9,125 nt of DNA from Fidelibacterota bacterium. Its GTDB lineage: Bacteria; Bipolaricaulota; Bipolaricaulia; UBA7950; UBA9294. Below the pieces are notes generated by a model, which was not told the DNA's origin, ran no database searches, and saw only the letters and a program-made list of their open reading frames with translations. Location: assembly GCA_024278395.1 (NCBI GenBank), contig JAJRTG010000128.1, positions 1 to 9,125 on the forward strand. Direction: 5' to 3'. Of this stretch, positions 4,491 to 9,125 are shown piece after piece (the first letter of the stretch is position 1; each line of letters starts with the position of its first letter). The position numbers and the translations under genes were made by a program.

Positions 4491-5848
4491 TTCGCACCGA
4501 TCAACCGGAGTGAGATCTCATTGTGCCGCGGGATGAGCCGGAGGACCGACTCATCGACCAGGCGTCCGTCGCGCACCAGGACGTTCCCGTTCACCAGGGA
4601 AAGGTTGACGCGGTCGGCGGCGCAGTGGACGACCGCGGCAAGGGGATCGGAGAGCGCACCGGCGAACTCGATCCCCGAAAGGTCGAACGCGACGAGATCC
4701 GCCGCCTTCCCCACCTCGATCGAGCCGATCTCATCCTCCCGATGGAGCACCCGCGCTCCCCCCATCGTCGCAAGATAGAGGGCGTCGCGGGCGGAGAACG
4801 CCTCGGCCCCGTAACGGACCCGCTGCAGGAGCATAGCCTGGCGGACCTCGCGGATCATGTTCGAGGTGTCGTTGCTCGCCGATCCGTCGACCGCAAGGCC
4901 GACCTTGACCCCGGTCCCCTTCAGCTCGGTCACCGGAGCGATCCCCGAACCGAGGGTCATGTTCGAGCTCGGGCAGTGGGCCATCCCGACCCGCGCCTCG
5001 GAGAGCTTCTCGATGTCGGAGCCGTTCAGATGGACGAGGTGGGCGAACCACACGTCGTCGCGCAGCCAGCCCAGTTCCTCCATGTAGTCGACGGGCCGCG
5101 CCCCGAACTTCTCCCGGCAGAACTCGTCCTCGTCCGCGGTCTCGGCGAGATGGGTGTGGAGGAGGACGCCATACTCATCGGCGAGCGCGGTCGACTGACG
5201 CATGAGGTCCGGGGTGACGGAAAACGGGGAGCAGGGAGCGAGCGCCACCCGGAGCATGGAGAACGGGGTAGGATCGTGGTAGCGTTCGATCACCCGCTGG
5301 CAGTCGTTCAGGATCTCGTCCTCAGTCTGAACGACGGAGTCCGGCTGGAGGCCCCCGTCCTTCTTCGAGAGAGACATCGAGCCGCGGCAGGGATGGAACC
5401 TGATCCCGGTCATCCGCGCCCCTTCGACGAGGGCGTCGAACAGCCGCGGATGCCCCTCCGGGAATAGGTAGAAGTGATCGGAGCTCGTCGTCGTTCCGGA
5501 CAGGAGAAGCTCGCTCAACCCGATCGCCACGCTTATCCGCACCGCCTCCTCGTCGATCCCCTTCCAGCGCTCGTACAGGAAGACGAGCCAGTCGAAGAGC
5601 TTCTTGTCCGCCGCGCCGGGAACGTTGCGAAACAGGGTCTGGTAGAGATGGTGGTGGGTGTTCACGAATCCGGGCAGGAGGACCTTCCCCCGCCCGTCGA
5701 TCGTCTCGTCGGCCGCGATCCCGACCGGATCCTCTCCGACCGCGGCGATTCTGTTCCCCTCCACCAGGACGTAGCCGCCGCGAATCTCGCGCAGCTCTCC
5801 GTCCATCGTTGCGACGAGATCGAAGTCCTTCAGAAGTATCGTCGTCAT
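4487..5848 (-). CDS. 8-oxoguanine deaminase-type amidohydrolase
   Basis: A 453-residue metal-dependent amidohydrolase of the ATZ/TRZ/8-oxoguanine deaminase group. Metal and catalytic residues are present: H65 and H67 in NTHHHL, H233 and E236 in HTHLAETADE, H270 in WFAHLVHL and D321 in VDGSASND. The segments PCRGSMSLSKKDGGL (about 153-167) and CPSSNMTLGSGIAPV (292-306) are typical of enzymes that deaminate 8-oxoguanine to urate; related triazine or guanine-like deaminases share the fold, so substrate is probable, not proven. It would act in the cytoplasm in purine salvage or repair-product clearance. Its ATG overlaps the M42 stop by 4 bases (ATGA) with no clear Shine-Dalgarno, and its own stop overlaps the MoaD-like start the same way. 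Confidence 0.88.
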   Translation of the reverse strand: MTTILLKDFDLVATMDGELREIRGGYVLVEGNRIAAVGEDPVGIAADETIDGRGKVLLPGFVNTHHHLYQTLFRNVPGAADKKLFDWLVFLYERWKGIDEEAVRISVAIGLSELLLSGTTTSSDHFYLFPEGHPRLFDALVEGARMTGIRFHPCRGSMSLSKKDGGLQPDSVVQTEDEILNDCQRVIERYHDPTPFSMLRVALAPCSPFSVTPDLMRQSTALADEYGVLLHTHLAETADEDEFCREKFGARPVDYMEELGWLRDDVWFAHLVHLNGSDIEKLSEARVGMAHCPSSNMTLGSGIAPVTELKGTGVKVGLAVDGSASNDTSNMIREVRQAMLLQRVRYGAEAFSARDALYLATMGGARVLHREDEIGSIEVGKAADLVAFDLSGIEFAGALSDPLAAVVHCAADRVNLSLVNGNVLVRDGRLVDESVLRLIPRHNEISLRLIGAK

Positions 5849-6879
5849 GGCAGTATAAGGTCGATCGATTCTGCCTCCTCCAAGAACGCGGCGAGGAGGT
5901 CGATCGCCGCCTCGATGTCGTCGCGGTGGGCGGTCTCCACCACCGAATGCACGTAGCGGCTCGGGAGCGACAGGGTGATCGCCGCGGCACCCTCCTGGGC
6001 CATCTGGAGGGCACCGGCGTCCGTCCCACCGCGGGGGAGGATCTCCATCTGGTATGGGATGCCGCGGGATTCGGCGATCCGTTTCATCGCGTTCACCAAG
6101 CCGGAATGGGAGATGGAGGCGGAGTCGGTGAGCTTGATCGCCACGCCCTTTCCGAGCTCGGTGATCCGCTCGCCAGGGGAGACACCGGGGACGTCGACGG
6201 CGAGCGTCGTGTCGAGCGCGATCCCGATCTGGGGATGGACCGCGAACCCGGCGACGCGCGCCCCGCGCAGCCCCACCTCCTCCTGCGTCGTTCCAATAAA
6301 GTATAGATCACACGCGATGTTCTTCGCCCGCTTGATCGCCTCGATCCCGATGTACACGCCGGCCCGGTCGTCGAGCGCCTTACCGGAGACCACCCTCTCC
6401 AGCTCGATGAAGTCCTGGCGCAGGGTGACGGGATCTCCGATCGCGACGCGCTTTTTGACCTCGTCGGCCGGAAGGCCGAGATCGACGAACAGCTCCTTCA
6501 GCTCGGGGAGCTTCTTCCGCTCCTCCTGGGTCATGATGTGGATCGGCTTCGACCCGATCGCCCCGATCAGCTCCCCGTCCTTGGTGTGCACGACCACCCG
6601 CTGGGCGATGAGCGTCTTCACGTCGAACCCACCGAGGGGATGGATGCGGAGGAAGCCGGACTCCTTATCGATGTGGCTAACGATAAACCCGATCTCGTCC
6701 ATGTGCGCGGCGATCACCACCACCGGCCCGGTCCCCTTCCTGTGAGCGATCAGGTTTCCCAGGTTGTCGATCCGGATCTCATCCACCGCTCCGGAGAGGG
6801 CCTCGGTGATGATCGCGCGGATCGCACCCTCGTGTCCGGGGACCCCCGCCGCCTCGCTCAACTTCTTCAGAAGCTCCAT
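5845..6879 (-). CDS. M42 family metallo-aminopeptidase
   Basis: A 344-residue M42 (TET/glutamyl aminopeptidase-like) enzyme. All expected dinuclear-metal and catalytic residues are visible: H59 and D61 in AAHMDEIG, D170 in ALDDRAG, E200 (catalytic base) and E201 in TTQEEVGLRG, D223 in ALDTT and H311 in SRYVHSVVE. The apical insertion typical of M42 lies at about 65-160. These cytosolic enzymes, often large tetrahedral particles, trim N-terminal residues from peptides made by larger proteases. Some relatives act as endoglucanase-annotated deblocking aminopeptidases. The start at 6879 is fixed by a near-perfect AAGGAGGTT ending 2 bases upstream and by the family N terminus MELLKKLSEAAGVPGHE; an in-frame extension to 6942 would enter the promoter. 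It heads the operon with the deaminase and the MoaD-like gene. Confidence 0.95.
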   Translation of the reverse strand: MELLKKLSEAAGVPGHEGAIRAIITEALSGAVDEIRIDNLGNLIAHRKGTGPVVVIAAHMDEIGFIVSHIDKESGFLRIHPLGGFDVKTLIAQRVVVHTKDGELIGAIGSKPIHIMTQEERKKLPELKELFVDLGLPADEVKKRVAIGDPVTLRQDFIELERVVSGKALDDRAGVYIGIEAIKRAKNIACDLYFIGTTQEEVGLRGARVAGFAVHPQIGIALDTTLAVDVPGVSPGERITELGKGVAIKLTDSASISHSGLVNAMKRIAESRGIPYQMEILPRGGTDAGALQMAQEGAAAITLSLPSRYVHSVVETAHRDDIEAAIDLLAAFLEEAESIDLILP

Positions 6880-6914
6880 TGAACCTCCTTGTCTCGGTAT
6901 CAGAATCTCTATTA

Positions 6915-6942
6915 ATCTTACCCACATCGCTCTCCCGGTCAA
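6915..6942 (-). promoter_or_regulatory. promoter of the M42-deaminase-MoaD operon
   Basis: Reading leftward: TTGACC (6942-6937, five of six), a 16-base spacer, then TAAGAT (6920-6915, four of six). This gives a leader of about 28 bases containing AAGGAGGT before the ATG at 6879. It lies back to back with the rhomboid promoter. Confidence 0.5.
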
Positions 6943-6946
6943 TCAC

Positions 6947-6979
6947 TTGCCGAACCAGGACGGCGGAGTGTAGTATAAT
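6947..6979 (+). promoter_or_regulatory. rhomboid promoter with -10 next to the start codon
   Basis: TTGCCG (6947-6952) is followed after 18 bases by TAGTAT (6971-6976), overlapping a perfect TATAAT at 6974-6979. Using TAGTAT, transcription would start at or next to the ATG at 6983; using TATAAT it would start slightly inside it. Either way no Shine-Dalgarno fits, so a leaderless message is expected. Confidence 0.5.
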
Positions 6980-6982
6980 TGT

Positions 6983-7810
6983 ATGATACCGCTTCACGAT
7001 TACCGACCGAGCCGGACGTTCCCCGTGGTGACCGTCGCCCTCATCATTCTGAACCTGCTCGTCTTCCTGTTCGAGGGGTACCTGGGCACGCAGGGGACGG
7101 TGCTGAACAACGGACAGCCCTGGCACGAGAGGGGCTACCCTCCTCCCGGGCTCAACCCGACCTCCTACCGGACCCACCTTCTCAGCAGAGGGAGTCCCTG
7201 GCTCTATCCCCTGTCGCGCGAGGATTATTTCATCATCCAGTACGGCTTGATCCCGGTCGAATTCCTGAGCGGCACGGACCTTCCCCCGACGATCCCTTTC
7301 CCGATATGGATCACCCTGTTCACCTCCATGTTCCTCCACGGCGGGCTCCTGCACGTACTCGGGAATATGCTCTACCTTTGGATCTTCGGTGATAACGTCG
7401 AAGACGCGATGGGGCACATCAAGTTCCTCATCTTCTACCTGGCCTGCGGGGTGGCGGCAGCCTTCACCCAGATGGCGATCACGCCCCACAGCGCGGTCCC
7501 GCAGATCGGGGCGTCGGGGGCAATCGCCGGGGTGTTGGCCGCATATTTTATGCTCTTCCCGTACGCGCGCGTCCTCACACTGATCCCGATCTTCTTCTTC
7601 ATCCGTCTGATCGCCATCCCAGCCGTATTCTTCCTCGGATTCTGGTTCATATTCCAAGTGATAAGCGGGGCGGGCGCGTTGGGGAGCGAAAGCGGGGTGG
7701 CCTGGTTCGCGCACATAGGGGGGTTCGTCGCCGGAGGGATGCTCGTCTTCCTGTTCCGGCGCCGCGGCGTGCCCGTCGTACTGTGGGAGTCTATACGGCG
7801 GCGCTGGTGA
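6983..7810 (+). CDS. rhomboid family intramembrane serine protease
   Basis: A 275-residue polytopic membrane protein. It begins MIPLHDYRPSRTFPVVT, the standard bacterial rhomboid start, which fixes the ATG at 6983. Catalytic residues are in place: S178 in QIGASGAIAG, H244 in WFAHIGGFVAG, with N128 and H124 in HVLGNMLYLWIFG. Hydrophobic segments lie at about 15-31, 107-135, 146-163, 176-193, 197-228 and 239-258. A long loop of about 75 residues (32-106), rich in Pro and Gly, separates the first and second helices. It cleaves substrate transmembrane helices within the cytoplasmic membrane; substrate unknown. Its neighbours downstream are also envelope proteins, but a separate promoter at 7818 suggests independent expression. 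Confidence 0.95.
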   Translation: MIPLHDYRPSRTFPVVTVALIILNLLVFLFEGYLGTQGTVLNNGQPWHERGYPPPGLNPTSYRTHLLSRGSPWLYPLSREDYFIIQYGLIPVEFLSGTDLPPTIPFPIWITLFTSMFLHGGLLHVLGNMLYLWIFGDNVEDAMGHIKFLIFYLACGVAAAFTQMAITPHSAVPQIGASGAIAGVLAAYFMLFPYARVLTLIPIFFFIRLIAIPAVFFLGFWFIFQVISGAGALGSESGVAWFAHIGGFVAGGMLVFLFRRRGVPVVLWESIRRRW

Positions 7811-7817
7811 CCCGTAC

Positions 7818-7846
7818 TTCACAATCACGGCCTAAACTGGTATGAT
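7818..7846 (+). promoter_or_regulatory. promoter of the NosD-like gene
   Basis: TTCACA (7818-7823, five of six), 17 bases, then TGG-TATGAT with an extended -10 TG (7838-7846, hexamer five of six). It begins 8 bases after the rhomboid stop. A start near 7853 gives a leader of about 40 bases containing AAGGGGTGA (7878-7886), 7 bases before the ATG at 7894. This is the strongest promoter in the window by eye. Confidence 0.65.
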
Positions 7847-7893
7847 AAGATGTGGATTGGAATGTCAGAAGATCCTCAAGGGGTGATAAAAAT

Positions 7894-8682
7894 ATGAAGA
7901 CAAGCGCGATTGCAGGCGGCATCATTATCCTCGTCCTCCTGATCGGGACCCTTGGCTTCGGGGTGGAGAACAACCTGATCGACCACAAACCGATCATCAT
8001 CGGAAGCGACTATCAGTTCACCGTGGAGAACGGGGTCGTCTCCGGATCCGGCACGGTCGATGACCCATACATCATCGAGGGTTGGAGAATCGACGCCGGT
8101 TACAGCGACTACGGAATACGCATCCATCGTACCAGCCGCTACTTCATCATCAGGAACGTGGAGATAAGCGGTGCGAGGAAGGCGGCGATCTCGCTCAGCT
8201 ACGTACAGAACGGTGAGATACAGGACTGTCACCTCTCCGGAAACTGGATCGGCATAAGCCTTAACTTCTCTTCCCACAACAAGATCAGCAAGTGCACGAT
8301 CGAAAGCAACGTCGATGGAATCCACTTCTACTTCTCTCCCGACAACCAGATCCTGCAGAACACCATCTCCAAGAACGACACGGCCGTCTGGCTCGACGCA
8401 TCCAATGGGAACGACATAATCGGGAACACCATCTCCAACAACTACATGGGGGTCTATCTGGATCTCGGTTCCGAGGGGAACCTCGCCTACGGAAACGCGT
8501 TCATCGACAACGTGCACGACGCCCACAGCACGTCGGTCAACCAGTGGGATTACAAGGGGAAAGGGAACTACTGGTCGGACTACCAAGGCATCGACGCCGA
8601 TGAAAATGGAATCGGCGATTCCCCCTACGTCATCCGAAGCAAGGGCGACCAGGACAACTTTCCCCTCCTCAAGATGCCGTAG
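7894..8682 (+). CDS. NosD-like right-handed parallel beta-helix protein, membrane-anchored or secreted
   Basis: A 262-residue protein with an N-terminal hydrophobic segment at about 4-24 (signal peptide or anchor, no clear lipobox). A beta-helix follows, built from degenerate rungs of about 22-24 residues with the N-x-I-x-x-N-x-I-S-x-N pattern (for example NQILQNTISKN, NDIIGNTISNN). The C-terminal segment has the NosD-type signature NQWD...GNYWSDYQGIDADENGIGDSPYVI ending FPLLKMP, given here in short pieces. NosD itself aids copper-site assembly of nitrous oxide reductase, but many homologues have no nos genes nearby; none is here. I infer an extracytoplasmic carbohydrate- or surface-binding role. 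The start at 7894 fits the ribosome binding site; an in-frame ATG at 7852 lies at or before the transcription start. Confidence 0.8.
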   Translation: MKTSAIAGGIIILVLLIGTLGFGVENNLIDHKPIIIGSDYQFTVENGVVSGSGTVDDPYIIEGWRIDAGYSDYGIRIHRTSRYFIIRNVEISGARKAAISLSYVQNGEIQDCHLSGNWIGISLNFSSHNKISKCTIESNVDGIHFYFSPDNQILQNTISKNDTAVWLDASNGNDIIGNTISNNYMGVYLDLGSEGNLAYGNAFIDNVHDAHSTSVNQWDYKGKGNYWSDYQGIDADENGIGDSPYVIRSKGDQDNFPLLKMP

Positions 8683-8743
8683 GTGATCACCGAAGCGAAG
8701 GGGCGCCTGTAGTCGCGGCATCCGGATTACTGCACAAGTGGAG

Positions 8744-8765
8744 GCCTCCATCCGTCGATGGAGGC
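8744..8765 (+). promoter_or_regulatory. hairpin sequestering the Shine-Dalgarno of the TlpA-like gene
   Basis: GCCTCCATC (8744-8752) and GATGGAGGC (8757-8765) form a perfect 9-bp stem with a CGTC loop. The 3' arm contains GGAGG (8760-8764), 8 bases before the ATG at 8773, so folding would hide the ribosome binding site. A second GGAGG directly precedes the 5' arm (8740-8744), making a TGGAGGCCTCCA palindrome. It could also act as a weak terminator for the NosD-like gene, but no U tract follows. Confidence 0.5.
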
Positions 8766-8772
8766 GCTCTTC

Positions 8773-9125
8773 ATGACTAGGAGCGGAATGAGGACGTTCA
8801 TACTGATCGGGTTCGCGGTCCTCCTCGCCTTCATCGGGTACTCCCAATGGGCATTTCTCGCCCAGGCGACGGACAGGGACCGACTGATGGCGATGAGCGA
8901 TTTTCCCATCGTGGGGGAAGCGGCTCCGGATTTCACCCTTCCCGACCTAGCCGGCAATGAAGTCCAGCTCGGTAACTACGCCGGCAAGCCCCTCATCATC
9001 AACTTCTGGACCACCTGGTGCGGGATATGCGTACATGAGCTTCCCCTGTTCGAGGAGTTCTACGAGCGCTACGGAGACCAAGTGAACTTCCTCGCCGTCT
9101 GCTCCGGCACCAGTCCGGAAAAGGC
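8773..9125 (+). CDS. TlpA/ResA-like membrane-anchored thioredoxin, 5' part only
   Basis: The first 117 codons are visible; the gene runs off the right edge. The protein starts MTRSGMRTFILIG, with a transmembrane segment at about 8-29. The AhpC/TlpA domain follows (VGEAAPDFTLPDLAGNEVQL at 47-66) with the redox motif WCGIC at 82-86 in INFWTTWCGICVHELPLFEEF. It should be anchored in the membrane with the thioredoxin fold outside, acting in disulfide reduction, for example in cytochrome c maturation or thiol repair. CGIC is an unusual active-site dipeptide compared with CxPC of most TlpA proteins. The ATG at 8773 is preferred because GGAGG lies 8 bases upstream; an ATG five codons later (8788) with AGGAG is possible. 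It lies 90 bases after the NosD-like gene. Confidence 0.85.
   Translation, partial: MTRSGMRTFILIGFAVLLAFIGYSQWAFLAQATDRDRLMAMSDFPIVGEAAPDFTLPDLAGNEVQLGNYAGKPLIINFWTTWCGICVHELPLFEEFYERYGDQVNFLAVCSGTSPEK

Noticed and set aside
6779..7828. A 349-codon minus-strand frame opposite the rhomboid gene.
   Set aside because: It is antisense to a protein with all rhomboid catalytic residues, its product is charged low-complexity sequence, and it crosses the M42 promoter and start.
7876..8847. A 323-codon minus-strand frame opposite the NosD-like gene.
   Set aside because: Its Val/Asp-rich product mirrors the beta-helix repeats on the other strand, and it shows no start signal or domain.

Overview
The window looks like the chromosome of an anaerobic, fairly GC-rich bacterium. 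The evidence is a ferredoxin-linked branched-chain 2-oxoacid oxidoreductase cluster (iron-sulfur ferredoxin subunit, VorB, start of the TPP subunit) next to bacterial translation genes (rpmB for bL28, tsaB). Dense packing, M42 peptidase and rhomboid genes, and promoters close to start codons fit deep-branching, often thermophilic lineages such as Bipolaricaulota, Thermotogota or Synergistota. That placement is inference and weak. I see no IS element, CRISPR array, tRNA, rRNA or phage gene, and no gene-free stretch over 300 bases.

Left block (1-2760, minus strand). This is one tightly packed run reading leftward: tsaB, rpmB, a single-S1-domain RNA-binding protein, an 8-cysteine ferredoxin, vorB, and the 5' part of the TPP-binding beta subunit. 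Gaps are 9-17 bases or genes overlap (29 and 11 bases). It joins tRNA modification and ribosome genes to an oxidoreductase that links 2-oxoacids and acyl-CoAs to ferredoxin.

Second block (2771-4211, plus strand). A divergent promoter pair at 2732-2799 also drives a nitrilase-superfamily amidase followed by a FlK-type hotdog thioesterase. Right after the thioesterase stop lie four 11-base-phased repeat units resembling an OmpR/PhoB-family binding array, a hairpin with a CCUCC loop, and a perfect 9-bp terminator-like hairpin. Together they make a candidate regulated small RNA, or an unusually structured 3' UTR.

Third block (4212-6942, minus strand). This is a three-gene operon in the order M42 aminopeptidase, 8-oxoguanine deaminase-type amidohydrolase, MoaD/ThiS-like ubiquitin-fold protein ending in GGG. 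Both junctions are 4-base ATGA overlaps, and only the first gene has a strong ribosome binding site. It converges on the second block at the 4184-4205 hairpin.

Right block (6947-9125, plus strand). A rhomboid intramembrane protease has its -10 almost touching the start codon. It is followed by a membrane-anchored or secreted NosD-like beta-helix protein with its own good promoter, then the start of a TlpA/ResA-like thioredoxin whose Shine-Dalgarno lies in the 3' arm of a perfect 9-bp hairpin. These three proteins all belong to the membrane or cell exterior.
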